Source of the DNA: CAUTVF01 sp963541805
GTDB taxonomy: Bacteria > Pseudomonadota > Alphaproteobacteria > Rs-D84 > CASDRH01
Reading direction: 5' to 3'
NCBI GenBank assembly: GCA_963541805.1
Contig: CAUTVF010000003.1
Span: forward strand, 1-30,410
Length of the DNA: 30,410 nt
This document shows positions 15,864 through 23,370 of this stretch, piece after piece (within the stretch, counting starts at the first letter, position 1; each line of letters begins with the position of its first letter). The notes under the pieces were generated by a model. It saw nothing but the letters and a program-made list of their open reading frames with translations, did not search any database and had not been told where the DNA came from. The translations under genes were made by a program, and so were the position numbers.

Positions 15864-17630
15864 ATGGGTTTTGCAGATTTTCTTAACAATATAAAACGGA
15901 TTAAAAAGACAAACATCGACGGTATAAAACAAGTCTCAGAAGAATTTAATCCAAATAATGGCAAGGCAAGCCAGCCTGATCCAGATAAGTATGAAAATTC
16001 TAAAAATGAAATTAGTTATATTAATGGTGGTATAGATAAGCTGCGTGAAATAATCGCTTCGAATAATCAAAATTTAGCGAACTTAGAATATATAAATAAT
16101 AACATTTCTGAATTTTTTAATGCCTTATTTTCTGATAAAGATTTAATAGGTCCTGATGTTGTTATAAATAATACCAATAAAAAAATGCAAGAAAATGAAG
16201 TGGAGCAAAAATTAAAAATTATTGAGCTGTTTTCAACTGTATTTTCAAAATATGATGACAATGCGGTTAACAATTTCATAATTAAACTTATCAATAATGG
16301 TAAAAACAGTCCTGTGTATCTGGATATAAAAAATATATTACAGGAGTGGCGCAATCAATACGATATTAATAAGAAAACAGGACAAATAACTTTGAATTCT
16401 TTTAAAGACAAAGATGTATTTGCAGAAAAGATAATAGAGGAGAGTGAAAAGTACGATATATCCGGGAAATATAAACAAGCGCTGAAAACAAAAGAAGCAA
16501 AAGAAATAAAAATACGAGAATACACAGTAAAAGGGTTTGATTTTAAAGGTGATGATTTAATGAGTATGTTTTTGACAAATCCGATTGTGGAAAAATTAAT
16601 GATTGATCCAATAATAATAAGTTTACACAAAACAAAAGATGCAGTACTTGATGCAAAAGATGGGGTGTTTAATTTTCTTAAAGAGCAAAATAACTATTAT
16701 GGCAACTATACATTGCCCATTTTGGATATGTTTGAAAATAAGCATATTCGAGATGCACTGCGTTCTAATTTAACCGAGCCGGCACGTGATGATAAAGAAA
16801 ATGTTATCCTGGATAAAAACAATAACCCTATGACACAGTACGATATTTTAATTTCTCAATTAGATAAAATTAAAAATACGAAACTTAGAACTAATCAAAA
16901 TAAATTATTAAAAGAGTTGTTAGAAAATAGTAATTTTTATTTAAAGACAGGAATTTTTAGGAAGGGTACAAGTATAGATCAATCACTTTTGAATCAATTA
17001 AGTCAAACAACGAATCCAGATGATGCTTATAAATTACTTGAAGCAAATTGTATTAAAAGAAGTGTAAATATATTTAGCGAAGAGTTTGCCGAAATATTAT
17101 TAGGGGCAACAAAGAATTGTAAAAATAAGAAGGAAATATCTGATATAAAAAATACTGTTTATATGATGGGAGCAATGGATCCATCTTTGTTGGGTGAAAA
17201 GGATAAAAAAGTAAAGGAATTGTTATCGTTTAGAAAACAAATGACAGATCATGATTATAAAGCGAAATATAATACCCCTTTGGAAAGTAAACATGTCAAA
17301 GATATGGAAAATAAAATAAATAAAGATTATGCCAATGAAATTGATAATATGAAAACAATAGAGCAAGAAATTACTGCAATTGGTCGAGCATCAAAAGAAA
17401 AAGAGTGTGTACGTAAAAGTTCTCGTATCGAAAGCAGAGAAGAATTTATGGATAAAATTGAGAGACATTTAAAGAACGGGACGTTTACTAATTTAAGTAA
17501 TGACGACAAGCAAAATGTTTCAGATTTATTAGACGAGTATAAAAATATGTATAAAGCAATTTCAAAATCTGTTCATACGTATGAAGCATATGCTAGTTTT
17601 ATCAGTAAGATTGCAGGTAGATCAAGGTAG
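15864..17630 (+). CDS. Uncharacterised 588-residue hydrophilic protein
   Basis: Not recognised. It has no signal peptide and no membrane segment. It is rich in Lys, Asn, Asp and Glu, with long stretches of predicted helix. The first 20 residues form a basic amphipathic helix (FADFLNNIKRIKK). A Glu/Lys-rich charged stretch lies near 180-225 and another near the C-terminus. It heads a five-gene operon that diverges from the virB6 array and has its own strong promoter; the next gene begins 2 nt after its stop. Size, solubility and location would suit a type IV secretion substrate or a cytoplasmic accessory protein, but this is inference from context only. An AGGG at 15847 is the only ribosome-site-like element and is far from the ATG. 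Confidence 0.8.
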   Translation: MGFADFLNNIKRIKKTNIDGIKQVSEEFNPNNGKASQPDPDKYENSKNEISYINGGIDKLREIIASNNQNLANLEYINNNISEFFNALFSDKDLIGPDVVINNTNKKMQENEVEQKLKIIELFSTVFSKYDDNAVNNFIIKLINNGKNSPVYLDIKNILQEWRNQYDINKKTGQITLNSFKDKDVFAEKIIEESEKYDISGKYKQALKTKEAKEIKIREYTVKGFDFKGDDLMSMFLTNPIVEKLMIDPIIISLHKTKDAVLDAKDGVFNFLKEQNNYYGNYTLPILDMFENKHIRDALRSNLTEPARDDKENVILDKNNNPMTQYDILISQLDKIKNTKLRTNQNKLLKELLENSNFYLKTGIFRKGTSIDQSLLNQLSQTTNPDDAYKLLEANCIKRSVNIFSEEFAEILLGATKNCKNKKEISDIKNTVYMMGAMDPSLLGEKDKKVKELLSFRKQMTDHDYKAKYNTPLESKHVKDMENKINKDYANEIDNMKTIEQEITAIGRASKEKECVRKSSRIESREEFMDKIERHLKNGTFTNLSNDDKQNVSDLLDEYKNMYKAISKSVHTYEAYASFISKIAGRSR

Positions 17631-17632
17631 AT

Positions 17633-18613
17633 ATGTCTAGTACGCTCAAAAAATATATTACATTTTTAATTTATGCGATATTTATTCTCACTCCTGCTTT
17701 GTATTGGGTTAAATCATCGTGGGGGTTATCTGGATTATTAAATATTAGAACGATATTTAATTTAGCAACTGATGATATTTCATTTTTACTAACCTTATTA
17801 TCGGTGATTGGAGCTATGATAATTGGTTTTGTTTCTATTCTTTTAAATTCCAGTGATGAACAAATAAATATTGATCCTGCTATTCCTATTGATGGATTAG
17901 TGATACAAAATGATAATTTAAAGACTCGCGATAACTCTGTATCATCAGATTTACCTCCTCCGCCTGTTTTAAATATTTCTGGCATTGTACAAGAAGATAA
18001 AACAGATCGAGAACCAATAATATCAATGAATTATGATGAAGTTACAATTGTTAAAACAAATACAAATTATTTTGATGATGTTTTAAAATCCAAAGGGTAT
18101 AAAACATTTGATGTAAAAATGATAGATGGATTTAATTTATTGTTTTTTGCCATATCAAATAAAAATATTTTATTCGGTTATAGCATGCCATTTGTTGGGG
18201 AGATAATTACAAATGAATTAATATCAGAAGATTCAATACTTAACCACCCATTGTGGTTTTCGCACATGCACAGATTTATGTCTCCGGTTTTTGCGGTAAA
18301 AGAGATTCGTAAAAGTATCGATGATTTGCTTGCATCTGTTCTGCCAAAAGATCATGATATTACAATTGAAAGTTATTGTGTGCTGGATGATAAGGCAATC
18401 ATTTTGAATTTAGATGACGCGCAAAAAGTATGGGCCAATGATTCAATTAATGTTGTTATGCAATCTAAGCCTTATAAAACAATATCTACATTTAATGATG
18501 TGTTAGAAGATAATTCCACAAATGAAATATTGCCATCATTTTTAGAATTTGCAAAAACTATGGAGCAGTATTTTATACAAAAAGCACGTATATCTGCATT
18601 AAAGAAAGTGTAG
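17633..18613 (+). CDS. Uncharacterised membrane-anchored protein
   Basis: 326 residues, not recognised. Two hydrophobic segments (about 8-26 and 47-70) form an N-terminal hairpin anchor. A flexible acidic and proline-containing linker (about 75-120, with DLPPPPV) follows, then a soluble domain from about 140 to the end that includes FDVKMIDGFNLLFFAISN and a C-terminal helix. With both termini on the same side, the soluble domain is probably cytoplasmic. It starts 2 nt after the 588-residue gene and ends 6 nt before the nuclease-like gene, so it belongs to the same operon. It could tether the operon's soluble products to the inner membrane near the secretion channel; this is speculative. Confidence 0.78.
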   Translation: MSSTLKKYITFLIYAIFILTPALYWVKSSWGLSGLLNIRTIFNLATDDISFLLTLLSVIGAMIIGFVSILLNSSDEQINIDPAIPIDGLVIQNDNLKTRDNSVSSDLPPPPVLNISGIVQEDKTDREPIISMNYDEVTIVKTNTNYFDDVLKSKGYKTFDVKMIDGFNLLFFAISNKNILFGYSMPFVGEIITNELISEDSILNHPLWFSHMHRFMSPVFAVKEIRKSIDDLLASVLPKDHDITIESYCVLDDKAIILNLDDAQKVWANDSINVVMQSKPYKTISTFNDVLEDNSTNEILPSFLEFAKTMEQYFIQKARISALKKV

Positions 18614-18619
18614 TTATTT

Positions 18620-19240
18620 ATGCAATTGACTAAAATTTATTGGGAACAATATTTATCCGAAATTGGCTTGCCAGAGCTTCCTTTATCGGATGTGACTTTG
18701 CAAAAGTTTGATATAAAATACATTCAGGATTTATATTTTAATATGGATTCTGTTTTTTCTCAATTTCTAAAGTTTTGTGCTGTAAAACGCACAGATCAAT
18801 TGATTAAATCTGGATTTAAGTCGGCCGATCTTGACTTAATGGAAAAGGGAGTATGTCCACATAATGCATCGATCATGTTAAAAATTCCATTGGAATATGG
18901 TGGGGATATTTCTCCGGACAATCTGTATGTTGTAGCAAAAAATCCTTTCCAATTCATTATATCTCATTTTATTTCGTATCAAATAGATAAGTTTAATGAA
19001 GATATAAAAAGTAATCGTGATTTAAAAATACTTCCTGAGATTTTATTTACTCCATATCCTCCAGGTATCTCCTTCATACCAGCGATCGGTGCGATAAAGG
19101 GAGGCGGAGGTACATCTCAGGGTGGTAAATCAACACAACTTGCATCACAAATTGAACAGAACAGAATAAAATCAAATAATGATATGATAATCCAAAGGAA
19201 TTTAATGCGTTTAGCAAAGAAACAAAGTAAAGGTAAATAA
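18620..19240 (+). CDS. HNH-nuclease-like protein with catalytic histidines apparently lost
   Basis: 206 residues. Residues about 77-112 have the layout of a small HNH/WHH-type nuclease: GVCP, then a hydrophobic strand, K-x-PL, GG, about five residues, NL, a strand, and NPF. In active relatives the strand before K-x-PL carries His-His and the NPF element carries His. Here those places are Met86-Leu87 and Gln111, so the metal site appears missing. The tail has a Pro-rich segment (TPYPPGI) and a glycine-rich stretch (KGGGGTSQGGK), then a basic helix. It lies 2 nt before a SUKH gene, the immunity family typically paired with such nucleases. The similarity is read by eye, so the fold call is tentative. 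Confidence 0.55.
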   Translation: MQLTKIYWEQYLSEIGLPELPLSDVTLQKFDIKYIQDLYFNMDSVFSQFLKFCAVKRTDQLIKSGFKSADLDLMEKGVCPHNASIMLKIPLEYGGDISPDNLYVVAKNPFQFIISHFISYQIDKFNEDIKSNRDLKILPEILFTPYPPGISFIPAIGAIKGGGGTSQGGKSTQLASQIEQNRIKSNNDMIIQRNLMRLAKKQSKGK

Positions 19241-19242
19241 TA

Positions 19243-19686
19243 ATGTCCGTTACTGATTTGCATAAAATTATATCAATTATACCTGACATTATGAAGTTTG
19301 CAGAAGCAAGTCAAAACAATATTGATATTTGCATTCAATCATTGCTTGGTTTAAAAAAAATATATATTCCAGATGACTACATTGAATTTTTGAAAAATAT
19401 ATCTGACGGTGTATCTGTTAATGGGATTAGTTTATTTGGAACAATCGATCAAAAATACAAAATATATTTGTTTCCTTCGCTGATAACTGTTAACAAGCAA
19501 TTTAGTGATATAATGTTTTTGAAAGATTACTTAATTATTGGACAATTTTTTAACTTATATATTGTCTATAATTATAATTCAAAATTATATGAAATTATAA
19601 ATTTAACCACAAACTCTCCTATTTATGTGTGTTTTTCTTTTGAGCGATTATTTTATGAATTACTAATTAAACGGAATGATGAATAA
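19243..19686 (+). CDS. SUKH (SMI1/KNR4/YrhA-like) domain protein
   Basis: 147 residues. The segment IPDDYIEFLKNISDGVSVNGISLFG (about residues 38-62) has the core signature of the SUKH superfamily: a Pro-x-x-Tyr helix start, an x-x-F-L-K helix, an Asn/Asp-Gly turn, then NG and a strand ending in FG. SUKH proteins are best known as immunity proteins that bind and block nuclease toxins, and some act as scaffolds. The gene begins 2 nt after the HNH-like gene and its stop overlaps the next start (TAATG), so it is co-translated with both. With the neighbouring nuclease apparently inactive, an immunity role is uncertain and a binding or chaperone role is possible. Confidence 0.7.
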   Translation: MSVTDLHKIISIIPDIMKFAEASQNNIDICIQSLLGLKKIYIPDDYIEFLKNISDGVSVNGISLFGTIDQKYKIYLFPSLITVNKQFSDIMFLKDYLIIGQFFNLYIVYNYNSKLYEIINLTTNSPIYVCFSFERLFYELLIKRNDE

Positions 19687-19904
19687 TGAAAAAATACTCG
19701 ATTGAACTACAAAACCATAAAACCAGTATTTCTTTGGAAACAGAGTTTATTTTAGAACTTAAAAATATTGCAAAAAATGAAAGTAAAACAATATCTGAAT
19801 TAATAACGCAAATAGATATTGATAGGTTAAATAATAATCATGTATATAACTTATCAAGTGCAATAAGGGTATTCATACTAAATTATATGAAAACTCACAA
19901 ATAA
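19686..19904 (+). CDS. Ribbon-helix-helix domain protein (alphaproteobacterial RHH_4 type)
   Basis: 72 residues. The pattern HKTSISLETEF, then ELKNIAKNESKTISELITQID, then NLSSAIRVFILNYMK matches the short ribbon-helix-helix family common in alphaproteobacteria (H-x-T-S-[IV]-S-L-E-x-E-F and N-L-S-S-A-x-R-V-F). One strand and two helices would dimerise to form a DNA-binding ribbon. Its ATG overlaps the previous stop (TAATG). It is the last gene of the operon and could regulate the divergent promoters at 15750-15838, but no operator has been identified. Confidence 0.82.
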   Translation: MKKYSIELQNHKTSISLETEFILELKNIAKNESKTISELITQIDIDRLNNNHVYNLSSAIRVFILNYMKTHK

Positions 19905-19924
19905 TTATTTATAAAAATTTCTTT

Positions 19925-19950
19925 TTATTTCACGTAAAAAATGATATCAT
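19925..19950 (+). promoter_or_regulatory. Weak promoter-like region before the outer-membrane protein gene
   Basis: TATCAT sits within the 10-bp palindrome ATGATATCAT (19941-19950), but no good -35 element lies at the right distance. The 80-bp gap to the outer-membrane protein gene must hold a promoter or the gene is read from upstream. A strong ribosome site (AAGGCGGG) precedes the ATG at 19984. Confidence 0.25.
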
Positions 19951-19983
19951 ATGCGTGGTTCAGATTGTTAATTAAGGCGGGTT

Positions 19984-21015
19984 ATGTGTAATAAAAAACA
20001 ATCAATATTACTGTTTTCTTTAGTGTATTTGTTGTATACAACATTTGCATCTGCGTCTATGCGTACATGGTCTGATCATTATAGTCGCTCAGATGATGAT
20101 AATATATCAAGTAATAATGTATATGTTGGGGTTCGTGGTTATATGTCTTCCATGTCTACCAATTCGATACAGAATAATTTAAAGGGTAAATCTTTTAAAA
20201 AAGATTTTTATCGTACTTACTGCGTTGGGGCAAATCCAAGTGACAAATGGTTGTGTGGTGATATTTTAACGACCGTTCCAACATCGGCTCCTAATGGTTA
20301 TGAAGCGGTTAGTCCAATAATTGATTTATCAAATGAAAAATTTTCAACTCAAGATATGAATTACCAATTACCTGGTTTCTCAGTAGTTTTAGGTAAAACA
20401 GTTTTGGTTGATGGATTCCATGCTGAGTTAGAGGTTGGTACATCTTCATCATCATCAAGTAACGGTGGTTTATTTACAGGAAAGCGAATTGTTAACATTG
20501 ATGCATTGAAAGGTGGAAGTAGTTTACCAGCTGCTCCACCAGCACTGACGGGTTTGGATAAATACCCAATCCAGTTGGATAGTGTATTTAATGCCGAGTT
20601 ATCAAAATCATTTTTAGGATTTAATTTAATATATGATATTGATATAAGTGAGATAAAGCCTTTTGTTGGTGTTGGGGTTGCATATACGATATATACGACA
20701 ATGCTAAATTTAAACAGCTCTGATCAAGCACTTAATAAAGGATTGTTTGGAGATTCTTTTACAGATGGTAAGACAATTAATACGCAGGAACATAAGTTCA
20801 GCCGTGTTACATATTCTTTCTTGGCTGGTTTTGCGTATCCATTATCTGATATGGTGACGGCCGAGTTTGGTTACAAACATACAATTGGTGGTAATCTGGA
20901 TTGGAATTTAGTTCAGGGTGGTAAAGAAGGGGCAACAGGAGCTCAATTGCCAATCATGACAGTAAAAAATGCTGTTTTTCAAGAATTCTTTTTGGGGTTA
21001 AAGTATAGTTTCTAG
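19984..21015 (+). CDS. Outer-membrane beta-barrel surface protein
   Basis: 343 residues. Residues 1-25 form a Sec signal peptide (hydrophobic core SILLFSLVYLLY, cleavage near FASA). The mature part alternates amphipathic strands (NVYVGVRGYM, GFHAELEVG, IKPFVGVGVAYT, TYSFLAGFAYPL, VTAEFGYKHT) and long polar loops, and ends in FFLGLKYSF. The terminal phenylalanine is the usual beta-barrel assembly signal. The architecture fits the OmpW/opacity-like and Rickettsiales surface-antigen (Msp/P44/WSP-like) barrels of about eight strands. It probably mediates host contact or small-solute passage. Two cysteines occur in the first long loop. A six-serine run is encoded partly by TCA repeats. The exact family is not certain. 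Confidence 0.8.
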   Translation: MCNKKQSILLFSLVYLLYTTFASASMRTWSDHYSRSDDDNISSNNVYVGVRGYMSSMSTNSIQNNLKGKSFKKDFYRTYCVGANPSDKWLCGDILTTVPTSAPNGYEAVSPIIDLSNEKFSTQDMNYQLPGFSVVLGKTVLVDGFHAELEVGTSSSSSSNGGLFTGKRIVNIDALKGGSSLPAAPPALTGLDKYPIQLDSVFNAELSKSFLGFNLIYDIDISEIKPFVGVGVAYTIYTTMLNLNSSDQALNKGLFGDSFTDGKTINTQEHKFSRVTYSFLAGFAYPLSDMVTAEFGYKHTIGGNLDWNLVQGGKEGATGAQLPIMTVKNAVFQEFFLGLKYSF

Positions 21016-21061
21016 TTAATCATATTTCATTTATTTTGAATGTATATTTATTGCTAATATG

Positions 21062-21089
21062 TTGACTTTCGTTAATTTTCCCTTATACT
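21062..21089 (+). promoter_or_regulatory. Promoter for rpsD
   Basis: TTGACT at 21062-21067 and TATACT at 21084-21089 are separated by 16 nt, which predicts a leader of about 150 nt before rpsD. S4 commonly controls its own synthesis through leader RNA, but I could not identify a defined structure in 21096-21240. Confidence 0.6.
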
Positions 21090-21243
21090 CAACGAAGTTC
21101 AGTGTATCAAGAATAAAGAGCTGATTAGATGGTTTTATATCCTTCCTTCAGATAAGGTTTCTTGCCGCTTTCCTGTTTTTGGTTAATTGGAATACCGGAC
21201 TATTGTTGCACTGGAATAGATTTTATTAGAAAAAGGAAAAATC

Positions 21244-21867
21244 ATGACAAAAAGATTACAATCGAAATATAAGACAGATAGGGCGCAGGGTATTAATTTA
21301 TGGGGTCGTCCAAAATCTCCTGTTAATAAACGTTCATATGGACCTGGTCAACATGGTCCAACAAAGCGTCCAGGTGGAAAAACAGATTATGCAAAACAAT
21401 TATTGGCAAAGCAAAGATTAAAGAAATATTATGGTAATATTTCTGAAAAGCAGTTCCACAAATATTATATTGAAGCGGCAAGGCGTAAAACTGATACGGC
21501 ACAAACTTTGGTTGGATTGTTGGAATCAAGGTTAGATGCCATTGTCTACCGTGCAAAATTTGTAAAAACTGTTTTTGCTGCACGTCAATTTGTGAACCAT
21601 GGACATGTTTTGGTAAATGGAAAACACGTGAATATTCCATCATATTTAGTTCGTGTAGGTGATGTAATAACAGTTCGTGAAAAATCAAAGAATATGACAA
21701 TAATTGCTGAGGCTTTGTCATTGACGGAGCGAGATGTTCCAGATTACATCGCCGTAAATAATGATAAATTATCTGCAACTTTTATTCGTGTTCCTGCATT
21801 GGAAGATATTCCATATCCTGTTGAGATGAATCCGAACTTGATTGTTGAGTTCTATTCAAGACAATAG
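21244..21867 (+). CDS. rpsD: 30S ribosomal protein S4
   Basis: 207 residues, a full-length S4. It has the basic N-terminal domain (MTKRLQSKYKTDRAQGINLWG, without the zinc cysteines found in some S4 proteins), the RRKTDTAQTLVGLLESRLDAIVYR region, and the S4 RNA-binding domain with ARQFVNHGHVLVNGKHVNIPS. It binds 16S rRNA early in assembly of the small subunit body. The start is set by AAAGGA just upstream of the ATG. It stands alone, with its own promoter and an intrinsic terminator, as is common outside the large ribosomal operons in alphaproteobacteria. It ends in TAG, which shows that TAG is an ordinary stop in this genome. Confidence 0.98.
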   Translation: MTKRLQSKYKTDRAQGINLWGRPKSPVNKRSYGPGQHGPTKRPGGKTDYAKQLLAKQRLKKYYGNISEKQFHKYYIEAARRKTDTAQTLVGLLESRLDAIVYRAKFVKTVFAARQFVNHGHVLVNGKHVNIPSYLVRVGDVITVREKSKNMTIIAEALSLTERDVPDYIAVNNDKLSATFIRVPALEDIPYPVEMNPNLIVEFYSRQ

Positions 21868-21893
21868 TTGTTTATGATGTATCTCTATTTATT

Positions 21894-21919
21894 CCACCCT
21901 TTTTAGGGTGGATTTTGCT
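21894..21919 (+). terminator. Intrinsic terminator after rpsD
   Basis: CCACCCT (21894-21900) and AGGGTGG (21905-21911) form a 7-bp GC-rich stem with a TTTT loop, followed by ATTTTGCTT. It lies 26 nt after the rpsD stop and is the clearest terminator in the window. Confidence 0.85.
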
Positions 21920-21947
21920 TGACTTATAATTATTAAAATGTTAAATA
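21919..21947 (+). promoter_or_regulatory. Promoter for argG-argH
   Basis: TTGACT at 21919-21924 is followed after 16-17 nt by TTAAAT/TAAATA (21941-21947). The leader would be about 160 nt. It contains a small AT-rich hairpin (ACATTT/AAATGT, 21988-22002) of unknown meaning. A strong ribosome site (AAGGGAG) precedes argG. Confidence 0.5.
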
Positions 21948-22116
21948 CCTAACATCATGCGACGACGAAACGATATACATATAGTTCACATTTAAAAAAT
22001 GTACTTTTGTAGCGTTTTGGATTCTGTCTTTTGATTCTATGTTTTTTATCTGTGGATTTGATTGGCGGCAGCCATGTTTTGTTTAAGCTTAGTTTAACTT
22101 AATAAGGGAGAAAGAG

Positions 22117-23367
22117 ATGAGTAAAGAAAAAATAGTACTTGCATATTCTGGGGGACTGGATACATCAATAATTTTGACATGGTTAAAAGAAGAATTGGAT
22201 TATTCTGTGATAGCAGTTTGTGTTGATGTCGGACAAATACAGGATTTTGATGCGTTAAAAAAGAAAGCTTTATCAACTGGGGCAGAAAAGGTCTATGTCG
22301 CCAATGTTAAAGAGGAGTTTTTAACAGACTACGCATTTAAAGGATTAAAAGCAGATGCAGTATATGAAGATGATTATTTATTAGGTACCGCATATTCCAG
22401 ACCTTTAATTGCAAAAATTTTGGTTGATATTGCAATAAAAGAAAACGCGGTGGGTATTGCACACGGGGCAACTGGCAAAGGGAATGATCAAGTAAGATTT
22501 GAAACAGCAATTAAGTCATTGGCTCCTCATTTAAAAGTTATAGCTCCATGGAGAACTTGGAATTTTAAGTCTAGGATAGAATTATTGGAATATGCAAAAA
22601 CACATAATATTCCAATTCCACCAAAGAAAGAAGATAATTATAGTATGGATGATAATTTGTGGCATATAAGTCATGAAGGTAATGATTTGGAAAGTACAAC
22701 AAATAGTCATAAATCATCTATGTATAAAAAAATAAAACCTTTATCTGAAGCAGATGATGTGGGAGAAGATATAAAAATAACATTTAAACAAGGTATCCCT
22801 GTTGCAGTAAATGATAAACAGATGAATGCAGTTGATCTGGTTGAAATGTTAAATGATAAGGCAGGTTTGCATGGTGTTGGTGTTATTGATATTGTTGAAA
22901 ATAGGCTTGTCGGAATGAAGTCCAGAGGGGTCTATGAATCTCCTGCTGCAACTGTTTTATATAAGGCGCATAGACTTTTAGAAAAAATTACACTTGATAA
23001 AGCAACTATGCATTTTAAGAAAATTTTGTCATAAGATACGCAGAGTTAGTTTATGATGGTTTATGGTTTTCTCCGCTTAAAAAAGGTTTAGATGCATTTT
23101 TTTGATAAAACTCAAGAATGGGTAACAGGAGATGTTCATTTAAAACTGTATAAAGGAAATGTTATGAATATGGGGATTACATCACCTTACAGTTTGTATA
23201 GTGAATCTCTTGTAACATTTGATGGGGGAAGTGGTTATAATCAAGGTGATGCAACAGGATTTATAAATCTTCATAGTTTATCATTAAGGGTTTGTACGCA
23301 AGTCAGGGGTAATGAGGATCTAAAACAAAAAGGTTATAAATTTAGCTTTCAAGGAAAAGAGGAATAG
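22117..23367 (+). pseudogene. argG: Argininosuccinate synthase, interrupted by two compensating frameshifts
   Basis: ArgG joins citrulline and aspartate with ATP. The first frame (22117-23034, 305 residues) has the ATP loop AYSGGLDTS (9-17) and the citrulline/aspartate site HGATGKGNDQVRFE (about 116-129), and runs to FKKILS. The conserved continuation YAELVYDGLWFSPLKKGLDAFF is found in another frame (23037-23102). The C-terminus FDKTQEWVTGDVHLKLYKGN and onward returns to the first frame. The shifts equal one missing base near 23017-23031 (next to AAAA TTTT) and one extra T in a run of seven (23097-23103). Corrected, the protein would be 416 residues, a normal size. It may be a sequencing artefact, a recent pseudogene, or a gene rescued by slippage. 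Confidence 0.9.
23092..23367 (+). pseudogene. argG: C-terminal fragment of argG in the original frame
   Basis: The apparent 91-residue frame starting MHFFDKTQEW is not a separate gene. It is the ArgG C-terminal oligomerisation region (KLYKGNV, SPYSLYSESLVTFD, DATGFINLHSLSLRV), detached by the T-run frameshift. argH begins 3 nt after its stop, as expected for the intact argG-argH pair. Confidence 0.85.
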
Positions 23368-23370
23368 TAA

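Noticed and set aside
21323..21778. 151-codon open frame antisense to rpsD
   Set aside because: It lies wholly within the unmistakable S4 gene. The His/Leu/Tyr-rich product has no recognisable motif and no ribosome site.
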